Positions 50,901 to 64,000 of a DNA stretch of 64,000 nucleotides are shown here, piece by piece. The DNA is from Fasciolopsis buskii (taxonomy: Eukaryota > Platyhelminthes > Trematoda > Plagiorchiida > Fasciolidae): positions 80,329 to 144,328 of the forward strand of contig LUCM01005569.1 in NCBI GenBank assembly GCA_008360955.1, read 5' to 3'. The translations under genes and the position numbers were made by a program. How positions within the stretch are numbered: the stretch's first letter is position 1; each line of letters starts with the position of its first letter. A model generated the notes under the pieces. That model was not told the origin of the DNA and did no database searches. It saw only the letters and a program-made list of their open reading frames with translations.

Positions 50901-53900
50901 TAGTGACTGTGATACTGGATAACTCGAAAAAGGAACGAAGGCTTAGGCATGGGGAGAAATCTAAAAGTGAACGTTTGTAGTGCATGCTAGGGGGCTTTCG
51001 GTGAGTTCTCAAAGGGACGGTAATGAAAGCATGAAAGCAGATTGAAAGATAATCGGCTGCACTCCTTCCAATGTCTGCTTATGATAGCGTATACAGAATG
51101 TTTCCATTTACTCCATTAAAGCGAACACAATGTCTTAAATTGACGCTGCAGGATCATTGTAGTTCCTGTTTGGTATAACTTTAAAGCTCCTAGTGTCTGT
51201 GAAAGTAATCGTGGTACAGTTACGGTGGCTGATGCTTCCATGTGTTTGGTCGCATCAATGTTGTGTTTACCCATCAACCCTGATTTCCACAGTGAAATAC
51301 AAAATAACCTAAAAATGTCCCGCAGTATTATCCAATGCAATTTATTAATCAGTCTGGGTCTGCATGGCTGCCGAAAATATTACTTAAGTTTGTTGTGAAA
51401 ATAAGTTAAACTCCTTCTGGAAGGGAAAAACATACTTAGCTGCTATAAAAACGAGATACCCAATTGTACCCAGAATGGGGCACCCAGATTTTGATGCAAG
51501 CAAGAAAGCCATGTATTCCGTTGGCGAAAAACAGATCCTCAGAGAGTATCGAATTTTCAACAAGCGGCTACCCGACCACAACAGATTTTCTAATCAGAAC
51601 AAACAAAATTTACCACATAATTAGATAGAAGTACTAGCTCAAAAATGAGTAAAAAGGCGTTTTGCAGACTCGTTTGTTTCCTCTAGTAGACATTTTCTTG
51701 TTTTATGCGTGTTATCCACCGAATTGATCAAAGCTGTTACTTCAAATATTTAATTTTGTGGCGTCGGTCACAATAGAAGAGATGCACAACATTTTTTATT
51801 CTCAGAGGAAATAGAGACGATCATTCCGGGTACACCTTTTTAATTACAAAGGGAGAGAGTATAGGAAAACATTACATGCATCGGCTGGTTTCAAAGGGGC
51901 ATTCAATCCAAATTACTGAACTGAAATGAATGTTGTATCGGTAGGTAAACCGATTTCTGTTTACCTTGGCAGACGGAACTTTACTTGTGCCAGCAAGAGC
52001 TGCCAGTCAGTAATTCACTGCAAAAGTTGGAACTAATTAACTTCTGGTCTTTTGTACCTTAATCAGTCCTATTCTATCAGTGCTAAACATTTGATGGTAG
52101 ATATTGTCAGCATATAAAATCAACTTGGGACAATACGTCTTGCATGGAAGCAGCCACTGCACACTTGTCTCATAGTTGATAAGTCTGGCAACTAGCAGAT
52201 GCTATGCCAAGTGGTAGTATAATTTATTGGATCCGTGGATAGCGGCACCATTGGCCTAACCGGTGCGATTTTCCCCGTGTTTACATCCGAGTCCACCTGG
52301 GATGGATGCGGGCTGCGGGTGGTTACTTGAACGGAAGTGAGCTATACAGATTTTCCATCGATTGTTTTTTGTTGGTTGGGCTTTGACTAGTTACAGTAAA
52401 TCGTTGCCAGTCATTTCGCATTACATAACGCAATGAAATAAAACAATAAATAATGGGGGTGGACAATCAATGCTTTTTTCTAATTTATCCCCGACGAGAT
52501 TCATCAAGAAAACTGATCATCATTTCCTTTATCATGATTCAACTGAGTCCAGTTTCGGGGGTACTTTAGTGACTAGCAGCATCTGTTAGGAAATTTGGCA
52601 ATGTGCTCCTCGTACATTGGAATTTCATATGCCGGATGGAATGTCTTGGTGTGGGAAAAATAGAACTATTCAGTGTTCTCTTCCGATGTTGAAAACCGTG
52701 AACCTTAGTATATCAGATTAATTACAAACAGAGGTCGCCTATAGTAGTACTTAACCTCGCGCCATAAATGATTTATTAATTTTGGATCACAAAGATTAGG
52801 ATCCCACCATATTTTTAACCAATAAACCGCGATAAATATTTGCGGTCTTAACAATATCACAGTTATTTTGGCCATCGAGCTCTAAGACTGTAGGGCAATT
52901 GTTCACTGGGCTTCAAATCTGGTGTTTGTCGTAGCTTACTACTCTGGTTTTCATGAGGTTCTGATTGCTGAAACCGATGTGTAGATTGCAAGCGAGTGAT
53001 CACCCTACTGATAGTGAATGTCATTTCGACCGGGATTGAAACTGTCTTGGCCCAAATGAAAATTATACCGATCAAAAAGGCTCGAAAGTTGCACGCCGTT
53101 TTAAACTAAACAGTCGCGTAACCCGATAGAGGCCAGTTGTGGACTTCACCGCCATTGAATAAAAGCTGATTTTGTAGTTAAATTGTTCCATTTTGAAATG
53201 TGCCCTCAACTGAATCACCTAAGGGGAAACAAAAGAACGGTGCAACCGGAAATTTAGGGAAGGCTACTTTGAGTCTTCAGTGAAAACACCAATCTCGTTA
53301 GTTATAGTTGGCATACATGCCAGTCGTTTGTGTAGGAAAATATGTTTGCGTTTCATTACTTTCGTTTCGGAAAAATGGGCCTTAAAGTGAACCAACTTAA
53401 TAACACAACCCTTCCGGATTACTCCACAGGGTAAGTAAACAAAGAAAGATCGAGTTTTACTAATCAAATTTTTTACGATTGGGTTTGAACAACATTTTCG
53501 AGTGAACGGTAAGTTAGTGGCCGACAAGAACAGTACTAATGCAGTTTTCCGCGTCATCGGCGTTGACTTTTATTATTTTGAGAATGCATATTGCATTTAA
53601 ACGCTTTCTTCTAATCCGCCTTATCAAATGTGGCTGAAAAGTGTATTTCGTGGACGCTCGATTCCTTTGATTGCCAAAACGCGTTTCACATTAGCGTCGA
53701 ACCTTGAGTTGCCTACAGGTCGGCTGACTTCCGACACCGGCTTGCAATGTTTTTCTAAGTTAAACTGCAGGAGAAACTTGTGAAGAAACATTATTGTTGT
53801 CAATGCAGAATTTATATCAAACATCCCAATCACTGCCGGACTGGGAAAAGTACGCCGTAAATATTATCCACTTCAGAGTAAAGTAACGAGATTAAAAGTG

Positions 53901-56900
53901 AAATTAGTCCTTTTGCTGCCTTCGAAACCTTTATTTATTCAGGTCTTTTTGGCTGCTTTGTGCACCGTTTATCTTAACAGCAATGCCAGATTTATTCATC
54001 ATGCCGAACTTTGTGATTTACCCTCAAACATCGACCAAAACTGACCGATTTCCCAAATGCTCGATCAGAATCTTGTGATCCCATTAGGCTGAAGTGCGTT
54101 CTCATTGTTTCTTCCGAAAAACAAAAAGAATAGGTTACTACTCCACTTTCTGGGGATTGATTAGCAAACCAATGATGGATTCCAGCGACCGCTATAATTC
54201 CAAAGGACAGCCAAAATTATTCTAAATTTTCTTTTAGCCAAACAGACTAGTTCTACAACAATTATTATCAGTAAAAGTAAATTGTGTCGTCAAACCATTA
54301 CACGGGAAGACAAAATGTGAAGTGACAACTGAACAACCTCACCCTTTCTCTACATCAGTCATTCCTATTTCACTTGAAGTGCAATTCTAAATGCATGCAA
54401 GTGCTCATATTTTGACCGCCGAAAATTCTGTCAAGTCTCCTGGAAAAGTGTAGATGCATTTCTGACAGAATGAAAGACATGACCTCAGCTGGTGACCTAA
54501 AAATGTCAAGCACAGAATGAAAAACGCAAGGATACGTGACGTATCATAAACATTGCAGATAGTAAAATCGTTCCAACTAAAAATAACCGATACGGTTCCT
54601 GTTACGTGTTGACCTGTTGAGTGTGTTTTCTCGATAAACCGTCTAAAAATATTATCGACAACAGCCAGGTTGGCCATGTTGGAATAAATCGTTTTTGACT
54701 GTCCAACGAAAGAGAATGAGAGTTTGAGTTTGTAGGTAAAAGTCGCATCATATTTTGAAGAAAAGCAACTTTTTTCCGCAGCAGTAAAAGCCTGTTTGCT
54801 TAGGATGTTGAATGTGGGCGATTCTTGTAGACTACAAAGGTTACCCAATTTGTCACGTTAGGACGTTTCAAGTATCGATGCCACTTAGTTCTCTTTGAAT
54901 TCAGTCATACGAACAATCATTTGTTCCAAGGAGAAAAAACGTGCATCTTCCAGCCACTTTCCAGTGTCTTCATGTACTAGCTAAATTGAATACCTGAAAC
55001 CGATAACAAATGTGATAAAACTAGGCAATTTTGAAGTAGATTATTAAAATAGGTAAATTCTAATCTCTATCAGTAGCTGTTCCGAAGCCATATTTTATTG
55101 TTGTCCGCGAAAATTCCAGAAAGTATAAAACTACCCGTAGTCTGCATTCGTGTATAATCCGTCCAGGAAAAAGTCGAATTATTTTAACATGTGTGACCAT
55201 GGTTCCCGGGCTTAACGTGTCTGCATGTGAAAAATAAAACTATGCCAGGGTGTGAAAGTGGCAGTTACTTGTATTTAAGAACTGAACACCGACGCCAGAT
55301 TTTAAGCACATGCTGAACAAGTCAATTAAACACTACAGTTCATTGTTATACTCAGTGTTACTAGCAAAAATAAACACAAGCAGCCTATATTGCTAAGGTA
55401 AGACTTTAATTATTTTGAATGGTAGTAATGGAGAGCAGTTTGAACGTCGAAGTGAATACCATTCGAGCACTTTGTTAAACAAATTTGTTGTTTTCGTGAT
55501 TGCTTATCAAGAATATAGCGAATGCTGTTTTTCTTGGCACTCCAATCTAGGGAGCGCTAGTCGAATTGCATTTATCTTGGCAACTGGCAATAGATCTTGC
55601 TGCAAGCTTTGCAGTAAATACAAGAAATTCGAGACATGCACGAGGAACCTTGGTCAACGGAATTGCTTAGAAGCAGAACATTCAACATGTTTTGTGATCA
55701 CTAAAAACTACCGAAAATCATTCCTCTCGACTGATCAGCTGGACATTTGATAAAAATCTTGTTCTATCTGCCAGAGAAAAGGCGAACAAATTCAAAAGCG
55801 CTACATGTTTTTTTGTGATGACTGGGATGCACTGAAAAGTTTTCGTGCTAGTGTCAACCAAGAATTGGGGTATATAAGACCTTCGTCTTTGTGATAGATT
55901 TGTTTTTTTTCTGCTTAATATACGATGCACCAGGTCCCACAAAATAATCATCCTCGGACAATGTTTTGACGAGGATTGTCTTGTTGAAAATTGAACGTCA
56001 GTATTCATCTTGTTTTACAACTTCAAATCATTCAAACTTTGTGCTCCTTAACTAGTGAAAAACTTGTGACTGGCAAACAAAAAGTTATTTTCGACAGTGG
56101 CTTGATAATGGCTCAGGGAAATCGGCCATAATTCAAAACAGCGCAACTTGAAATGTTCCTTTCTGAATAAGTTAGGCTTTGTCATCGGGGACTTCGGATG
56201 AAGGCAAATGTTTAAGGGAAAAGTCCACTATCGCCCCTTATTGACCGCGGTCGGAATGCTCTAGAGAATTCATTTTCAGTCTCCAAAGGTCATCTTACGA
56301 GAGTATACTTAGTCTCAGTTTGGATTCGAAAGTCGCAATTAAAAATTTTGTGGGTAGCTTATATTATCGGTTTGGTTTGTTTGATGTTTCTTGAATTAGA
56401 ACAAGGTATGAAAAGTCACGAGGACAGGTAATCTACCGATCTCAATATATTTCATTCTACGCACATTGCGCAATATGAATGATTGTTACCGACAACGGTT
56501 TCCTGAACAGAATGTTTGATTATACCGTAGCAGATTTTATTACAATCAAATCGATTTTTGTGAAATAAAATCCTACTGTTCTCGTCCAGCTACAAGGAAC
56601 GACTTTATTGAGAGCGTCTGAGGGTAGGTGAAATGCGAAAAAATTAGGGACCAAAACATTGAACTTGAGATATTTTGGAAGCAGTCCTAGATATCGATGT
56701 CCTTTGTCCCAAGTTAACATGCCCAGAGTTTGGAACGTAAGTCAACTATGGCCATTGGTTTTCGTGCCGAATGAGGTATTCGAAATTAATCGGTCAATAA
56801 GAACAGTAGTTATGCGGTTTGAAATCGCTCAAGTCAAATTCCATAGATCGGCGCGCCCAATGAATTTAAAGTCGGTAAGCAAATTTAGCATACTATCAGC

Positions 56901-59900
56901 AGATAACAGAAAAATGACTGATTCACAAGAAACAGGCACAAGCGAGTAGCTGCATAAATGATTGGAACAGAGCTAACAGTCCAAACAGAAACGGTTTCGG
57001 AAGTGGTGAGCTCAGATTCATCGAATTACCCCCAAGACTAATTGCTACAAAAGGTTAGTCAAAATTTACCACGGAGAATCATCGCCAGTTTAGCATTTTT
57101 GACGAACTGTAAAATTTTTCCTCATTTGATTAGCACTGGTTTCTACCATTATCACGAGTCACCACTGAAACCTTGAAAATACGTTGAAATGTGACATTTG
57201 TCCTCAGATAATATCTCCTTGTGATTGCCATTCAAGTGAATGAATGGGGTGCCCAGTTTACTCTACAGTGTTGCCGAGGGGATCGCCTGCGAAATATATA
57301 AAATATCTTTCCGTCAACTCAGTGCTTTTAATTTTCATTACCGACTCTTCTTAAACACTGAATAGTCTTGTGTTTTGTCAATAAAGGTTGAATAACTAAT
57401 TGTTTGACGAAAGCGTGCACAGAACCCTAGCATACAGAGAAACGAATCGGTTTGTCTCACTGTGAGAGATAACGAACCAGGTGGACGTGTAAACCTTTGA
57501 AGTCCAGTCGACTAAATGCGTCAGACATTTCTCTGTTGCTCGCATAACCAAGTAACAGACTGTCAATATGGAAATACCAACACAGCCATTCGATAGTGCG
57601 GTGGACAGTCATGGTTTTCTGCTAAAAAGCTTCCATAGGTTTTAAAATCACAATTTTTCAAAAAAGTTTGATTGATTTGTAATGCCAAACCTTCCATGAG
57701 CTCGGCTGCGCGCATGACATTCGAAAATGGAATGATTTAATAATAATCCTATTTCCATCGATGATTGCTGCCAGTAATACGTTTCCCAAATGAGTAGGTT
57801 GGCGAAATTTAACAAGGAAGCACGCGACTGATTTTGTGGTTGTTTTTTGTCAGGCATGCATGCTTGATCCTCCTCTGTCCAAATATATCCATTCTTGTTT
57901 ATATTTTATTAAAATTTCAATAGGATTTCATTTAAAAAATAATGAGTCTGAAGGGGCTATAAGAATCTTCGAGAATCACACGGTGATTCATCGTAAGTTT
58001 CTGAAGATTACCAGTGTCTTAGTGACAAAAAGACTAGGCTTCGCATTCATTCGTGCTCCTAATAATTCAACTTGGGTTTTTGTATTTCACTAGATATTCA
58101 AATGTGTTGGGTGAAATCAGGATGGTTCCTTAAGAAAAGGTTTCATACGACCTTTATTGAGCCGGAAGATAAGAAATTGAGTCGATATACCACTGCTAGA
58201 TGTCAAGTAGACTTTTGACACCATCATGTATGAGTTGTATATAAACAAAAAGGTTAGAACACGACAAAGAAAACGTTTGACCAGGGGACCCGGTGCGGAG
58301 TGAAATTTTAGGCAGTTCATAAAAGTACTAACAACTGGTTTTTAGTTAAAATGAAACTGCCATGGCTTAGGTCCAATTTCATATTGAAATATCTTTCAAC
58401 CATACCACTTTAATTGAAGCAGGAACACAATAGTTGCTAAAATCAATCTGTTAGGTCACTTTCGTATTTACGAATGAAATGTCAGCATTTTTAGCACAAA
58501 GTTATCAGCAAATTATGTGCAACTGCACATTCTAAAAGTTAAGCGTGCAGCAATTTAATGTCAAAACGAGGAGTAGCAAGAAGGCTGCAAGCCAGTCAGT
58601 ATGTTATCGACATATTTGGTAAGAAGCAATTCGTCGTTGATTTGGCTGAAACAAACGTATGCAGAGAACGGTGACAGTGATATTATTGTACCCCTTTAAG
58701 AACATCAATGTATTCCGCCCTTAACTGGTAAATTCCAAGGGTTCTGAGCATAATCAGCTGGGGAAAAAAAAGAAAGGAAGCTCAATACCAAAACTCGGGG
58801 TAAAGAAGATCAGATTCCTTTGGTTTGTAGAATCAAAAGCCTCGCAGTTGTCAAGATTCGGAATCCGAAGTGCTTTGTTTTCTCAAGAGATAAAATGTAG
58901 TTTCATGGTGATAAGTTAAACGGTGGTTGGCCGTGAGGATTTAACAGAACTCAATAATACTCCAAGAAAAGTTTTTATCCTCCGGAGCGAATTTTCGCGC
59001 AATGCATAAGAGCTAAACTGACGTAATCCAGAAAAACGGCGGACCCTAAAATCCATAGTAACATTTACACCAAAGTAATCATTGTACATTAATTAGGCCA
59101 CAAAAATGTTCCTTTTGAGCTGTTTTACTCCAGGTTCTGACAACATATCGCGTCAATGACTAAAAGCGTCAGGGAAAGTCAACCAACAACAAAATCACTC
59201 TCGCGACGAAGGCAAATGTCCAGGTTGTGACAATGGCAGAAACAGACTGATCTGACAAAGATAACGTCTAAGGGGATATACAATTAAAACCTTAAGGCAA
59301 GGTAGTCGACAGATTTAAGAGGTGAAAATAATCCGTACGATATTACACAAACAATTCTGGCACTTGTTTCTTTTCGTTAAGTGGACTACAGTGAACCCAG
59401 GAGTTTACATCTGTTCCTATTTTTGAAAGGAAAGCAGCTGAACTTAGTAATGAGAACAAAAGAACCGGAAATATACATTCTGATAATCGAAACGCATTTA
59501 TTTCATGGCGTCACGCTATGTTGCTGAGTGATAACTTCACTCCTGCTGCCCACGGAATATTTAATGCTATCTGTTCCTGTTTGCTGAAGATCAGAATCCT
59601 AAGTCCGATGGTTTTATTATTAAAGCCCTAAACTTTCGCCTTACTGCATTATTCGTATCTGGCAACAGACGAAAGGAATGCGTTGCACTTAAGTAGGAAC
59701 TTGTCTTTTTGAATCCAGCGGATGACTCTTCGCAGTGTTCCCGTTTTTAATTTCCTTACCGGTCAATTTTCGATGCTGTCGTCTTCAGTGCTGATTGCCA
59801 TGGGCTTCGGGCTTACTGGCAACTGTTCCCCCGTGTGTATGTTTTTAAACCTATGCCTCGGTTAAACCAACTGCTTTTCTCAGCAGACCTGATCACACTT

Positions 59901-61085
59901 TAGTACGGATTTTTAAAGTTCCAAACACATTGTATTGCATACCGCAAAGTCAAAATTACCGATAAGGTTTTACGAGAAGGACACACCAGTCCCAGGTACA
60001 ACTAGCGCATTACCTACAGGGCACATCGCTTGGGGTAACAGGTATCACTAGGACATTTTGACCTAAAATATTTTTTGAAGTAACACTGAACTAAGTGCAA
60101 GACCACTGCTGAGGCGTACCAATGATTTGGCCATTTGCATCGAAAGAGCTGAATCTTCACAAATTCGGCAGAATTCGCCTTCGGAAAACGTGACTGCATT
60201 TTATTATGTTTGATTTACTGACTGAACCCGCAGGTTATGGCACAATTTGTTGTCTGTCTGCCAGCGAAAAAAATGGTAGATGTAGCCTGGTACTAAAATG
60301 TCGTATCCCAGGGAACCTGAATTTTATGCTTATTCCGATGACACTCAGCAGTATGACGAACATAACAATCAGAGGGAGAAGAAATATAATTAAAATGTAC
60401 TAATTGAAAAGCATTTGGTATACAAGCCGTAATTTCTGATTTCCGCCGAGGTTTTGTAACAAGCTACTTATTAATGGGTGGATGCGTAAAATTTCAAAGT
60501 TTCGATTAAATATTTTTAAGGTATGCCTACATGTTTGCAACCGCATGCGTATCTGGGTCTAAAAGGCTACATAAGGCAGATTATCTTGCAAACTTTTCTG
60601 AAGCGGTTTTGCCATGGGAGAACTGTATTGCTTTCACTAAAGGTTTATTGAGTGAATAGTTTCCATAAGTCCTCTCGTTTGCAGGCTTTCCTCCGCTATC
60701 CGCTTCGCGGATAAGATACATAATTGCTCTTGTGCTTGTGTTCTGTCTAAGTCCAGATTTCCCAACTTCCTCCGCCGATCGGTATTCAAGTAACCAAATG
60801 TATGAGTATTCCCAACTTTCACACTCCTTTTGCCTATCTGCTGCTCCTTTGCTTTAATTGACCCGCGGAGGTTTTCTTTCTGCTGCTGTACACATAAAAA
60901 CATAAAGTGAACGGAATACCAACGTTTCGATCTGCGCAGCACACATTCTGTGAACGCTAACGCAAAACCTCGGGAGATAGTGAATATCCGACCCTAGGAC
61001 AAAATCAGTCTAATCAGAAAACGTGGCTCATCAGTGTGTGCTATTAAAAGCAGCAAACCTGTCACACGCCAAGATGCGATCGCTG
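47908..61085. other. Long stretch without recognisable genes
   Basis: About 13 kb of A+T-rich sequence with no recognisable family or RNA gene. Open frames that look least random are 48700-49041 (-, hydrophobic start, 113 codons), 50631-50879 (-, from an ATG), 54405-54848 (-, 147 codons), 55415-55750 (+, cysteine-rich) and 57836-58093 (+, after a strong acceptor). A degenerate tRNA-like patch near 52252-52310 and a 12-base tandem duplication at 48585-48608 are also present. I cannot assign any of these. Confidence 0.5.
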
Positions 61086-61157
61086 CCTTTGAGCATACTT
61101 AGCTCAAAGGGGCATTTTCGGCTCGCGTTATGTTAAGCGCCCGTTGTGCAACATAAC
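61086..61157. repeat. Two adjacent small inverted repeats
   Basis: CCTTTGAGC (61086-61094) and GCTCAAAGG (61102-61110) form a perfect 9-base inverted repeat with a 7-base loop. Seventeen bases on, GTTATGTT (61127-61134) and AACATAAC (61150-61157) form a perfect 8-base inverted repeat with a 15-base loop. The sequences are certain. Any function is not, and stems this short occur by chance. Confidence 0.6.
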
Positions 61158-62787
61158 AGCAGCGATATTTACATTTCTCAACAGCCAGGTCACTCGCTAA
61201 TCAGTATAATAGACTGCAGTGCAAATATTGATGTATCACAGTCGAGCGTATACACCCTGCAATTTTTCTCAATGATGATTTTTAGCTGCGTGGCAATGCA
61301 TCTGTGCTCCGGATTAACAGAACACGGAAACTTTGCTCTCGATAGCTTGAAGGGGCAACTCACTTAGATTTCTGCTAGCCTAACGGTTGCCTTTGTCCGA
61401 CAAAATGCATTTTCGTACTGAAGAAAAGGCACAACTCAGCTTCCTTTTGGTGAATGATTCTATTCCTCTTTATTAGACAAACCGATAGCTTTTCAAAATT
61501 TGATCATTGTATCACCAAGGCCTCTCTAAGTGTCTGTGTCAGGGTACATTAAGCTCTGCATAATCATTTGTTTTGTCCTCAGAATGGTTCAGAGACAGCA
61601 CCAAGATAACCATAGGACAGCTTAACTTTGCTGCGAGGTGTGGTTGTTGACACTGGTTATATTCAATTCTATGGCTACAATTCCCGGTTATTCTGTAACC
61701 ATCTGACATTGTGATATTTTATTTCGACTTTCTGTCATCCATTGGTATCGATTTACGGTCAGTCTGGCATATTTTCCTTTCCATGTTTGCGTACACTCAG
61801 ACGCACACCGCAGCGAATATACAGGTCCAGGGGACCGTTTGTTCGCAGCGCAAATCAGCGTTTACCAGTAACGAAAATCTGAAAAACAGGATCTTCATAC
61901 GGTAACGAATTTTAGTAACAGCAGTCACAGCCAAATCAGGCACGTAACAGAGACATTACGGAATGTGTTCCGCAAATTCAGGAGCCGGGAAAATGACCAA
62001 AACATGTAATCGTGCATTCTCTCATACAACAACACTCTGCTTCATTGACACAGTTAAATCCGGCGTCTTATTAGGCCATCAAATAAATGTGATCCATTTT
62101 AACAATGTACTAGCAGAAGTAGAGCATCTTAAATTCTCGAAAACCATGAAGCCCGAGCAAATTTAACCGTCCGCATTTAGGAAATAGCTACTTACATGAC
62201 TGAGCTTCTTGCATTCCTATTCAGCAAAGGAAATGAGAGGGTCAAAATACTCAACTCACAGGAAATGAGTAAGTTTGGTCCCATAGCATGCGCTTCCACT
62301 TTCCCAAAGCTGCCTGAAATATTGATTTGGTGACAAGTAAAGTGCAACACTGATATACGCGATCGTTGTCAGTTTGCATACGATCACAGATGAATGCAAA
62401 GACATACTCCAAAATTCTTGCTTTAACCTCCATCAATAATTTGTACTCATTACTATAATAATGCATTCAACTTTGTCAACAGTAGTATGCTGCCGTCAAT
62501 GCCACACAAGAAAACAATTATTCAGGTCCACGAACGTATTGATAAAAGAGTACTTTAGTAATATAATTCAGTCTTCTTCCAGTATTGGTAGCCTAATTAG
62601 TCTCCCTCATATCTCCATTGGATCCTCCAAGCTATCGTTGAACCTTTTTCCCTTTTCCTTCTAAATTTACAACCTAACTAGGCCTTCTGACGTGCAGAAT
62701 AAATTCACTGGTGACACTGTAATTTGGACTATGCTGGATCGAAGCTACCTGTCCTCCGACTTGAGTAATTTATACTAAGTCGCCTCA
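61158..62787. other. No recognisable gene
   Basis: A+T-rich sequence. The plus-strand frames at 61146-61367, 61963-62166 and 62461-62664 show no secure motif, although the last lies on the same strand just upstream of the possible LINE endonuclease and could be part of the same element. Confidence 0.5.
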
Positions 62788-63480
62788 AGGTCTTTTTTCT
62801 GTAGTTTCTCACGCCTTGCATCTAAGCTTAAGGACATTCTTTTATCGACAAAGGAATCGATCCTTGTTCTGTCGGAACTAGCTAATCACTTCTGCATACT
62901 GACCATAAAATAGTCCGTAGAATTAAATCAGTGTAGCATCATAGAGCATCTTTACTACAAAATCGGACATAATTTGATATCAGTCACGGCATGTTTCTAA
63001 TGATGAAACATCTGTCTGTTTATATTGCACGCTTGGGCTTCCTCAATAGTTATTGAAGTGGTTTGTGCTTTCCTGTTTGGTGTTCCCTATTGCTCACTTT
63101 TCTTTTGAAAATTCCAACGATAATCAAACGAAGTCTATTAGTTTGCTTAGCTGGGCGAGCACAACATGTTTGGCTACTTTAAAATCCTAGTTGTGTTGTC
63201 GGTACCTAGTTCACTTGAATGTGTGCTGTTTTTCGCTAATGTCGATAGGACTTACTTTTACTTTGGCAACCGCCTGGCCTTATCTACGCTAATTTCCCAG
63301 TGTACCGAAAAGAAGCATTCGTATCGTTTGGCGGGCTGCTGAAGGACGCACCCCTCCGGCTAAAGTGCCTGTTCCATTCTTAATGAGCATCAAGGTAATG
63401 TGTCTGTTAACAAAATTACCGGATATATTTACCATTCTTTCTTATCCGCTAGGTCTTCATACCTGAGTAATTTTCCTAAA
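62788..63480 (+). mobile_element. Possible LINE endonuclease domain fossil near window end
   Basis: Plus-strand blocks in the order of a Jockey/CR1-like endonuclease. From 62788: CSFSRLASKLKDILLSTKES then ILVLSELANHF, fitting 'ARSL..KL..L.......I..LSETW'. Near 63160-63230: YFKILVVLSVPSSLE, fitting '..ILVVGDFN.P..DW', then LALSTLISQCTEKKHS, fitting 'L..L...Q.V..PT'. Near 63350-63430: RTHPSG then SILNEHQGNVSVNKITGY, fitting 'PS.LDL.LTNE.......'. The GDFN and SDH catalytic residues are lost or unclear, and at least two frame changes are needed. The RT would lie beyond the window end, which is testable. Confidence 0.4.
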
Positions 63481-64000
63481 AACCCCGTGGATGAGCCCAC
63501 ATGTTGCGTTCATGTTTGTGTTCACCGGAGGCTTTGATGTACTTCCACGGGACAGACACTCAGGCGATAAAAATGTAGACATTGCGGTCACATACACAAA
63601 TACCTTTTGGTCATGCAAGTATAAACCTATTCATTGAACGATATTGAATGCCCAGAAATTTGCTGCCATCCCAGGTTATCCAACTGTAGCCCCATTTTGA
63701 ACACAGACAAGTGTTTATTTTTCCTTGTGAATTTATGACTTCATTTGTTTTAGTTGTTGGCTGACAATTTCCAGGTTATCGTAAATGATTTTATTCACGC
63801 CTCGCGGGCGTCCCTATAGGGTTCAGTCTTAACCGTCTATTTTTTTTCTTAAACAAAGTTAACTCTGCCAGCCACGCCGAGTTAATTTCGCTTAAACTGC
63901 GTGTACTAATCTAAGCTGGTGGTAATCGTCCGCTACTTTTGAAGCCCAATATTTATACCCGGAAGGCGTTTCAGTCATTCGAGCCGTCGAACCAAGTCGA
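63481..64000. other. No recognisable gene at window edge
   Basis: A+T-rich sequence 3' of the possible endonuclease fossil. It may be the decayed linker of the same LINE. A weak B-box-like match on the minus strand in the last 25 bases is not enough for a SINE call. Confidence 0.45.

Noticed and set aside
52252..52310. Degenerate tRNA-derived SINE (A-box-like TGGCCTAACCG, B-box-like CATCCGAGTCC)
   Set aside because: The boxes are only 32 bases apart and the B box matches at about 8 of 11 positions. Suggestive but not enough without a second copy.
55415..55750. Cysteine-rich secreted protein gene
   Set aside because: No ATG start, no signal peptide and no regular cysteine spacing of a known family.
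57854..57992. Internal exon between TTTTTTGTCAG and GTAAGT
   Set aside because: Both splice signals are good but the translation has no recognisable feature and such pairs are common by chance in this composition.
63975..64000. B-box-like element at the window edge, minus strand
   Set aside because: Matches about 8 of 11 positions and is cut off by the window end.
1..64000. CRISPR arrays, operons, ribosome binding sites, rRNA or integrated bacterial genes
   Set aside because: No regularly spaced repeats, gene packing, Shine-Dalgarno-led frames or rRNA-like stretches were seen. The sequence is eukaryotic in character.

Overview
This window looks like non-coding DNA from an animal nuclear genome, most likely a parasitic flatworm (fluke or tapeworm). 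It is A+T-rich by eye, stop-dense in all six frames, has no operon-like gene packing, contains a 38-base assembly gap (42627-42664), and is littered with decayed retrotransposons. The taxon is an inference from the style of the LINE and Gypsy remnants, which resemble families abundant in trematodes and cestodes. I found no intact gene and no recognisable host gene exon.

Layout. 1-8 kb holds three LINE remnants: the C-terminal end of a CR1/Jockey-like reverse transcriptase (3-657, +), a linker-plus-RT remnant of an endonuclease-RT LINE (2172-4500, +), and a longer endonuclease-linker-RT remnant of the same general type on the opposite strand (5315-7720, -). The last two point towards each other. 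8-12.8 kb shows nothing recognisable beyond a weak candidate signal-peptide exon near 10050. 12.8-14.2 kb is a Gypsy-type LTR-retrotransposon pol fossil (RT to RNase H, +). 15.9 kb has a short tRNA-like sequence (-). 16.9-17.2 kb has a doubtful LINE C-terminus (-). 18.6-19.2 kb has a LINE endonuclease fossil (-). 19-28 kb is featureless. A strong RNA-type hairpin lies at 28071-28145. 31.0-32.9 kb is a Jockey-like LINE RT fossil (-). 34.3-34.5 kb is a tRNA-derived SINE (+). 34.5-47 kb is mostly featureless apart from simple repeats and the gap. 47.1-47.9 kb is a possible LINE ORF1-end/endonuclease fossil (-). 48-62.7 kb is mostly featureless, with a pair of small inverted repeats at 61.1 kb. 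62.8-63.5 kb is a possible LINE endonuclease fossil (+) near the window edge.

How it fits together. The recognisable content is selfish DNA, all broken by stops and frame changes, so it appears to be old and inactive. No genes work together here. The most interesting item is the 75-base hairpin at 28071-28145. Its 24-base arms pair along their whole length only if the + strand is transcribed, because the three non-Watson-Crick positions are all G-U wobbles. An upstream segment can also pair with its loop. I found no convincing new gene system. All homology calls come from motif recognition by eye, with no database search.
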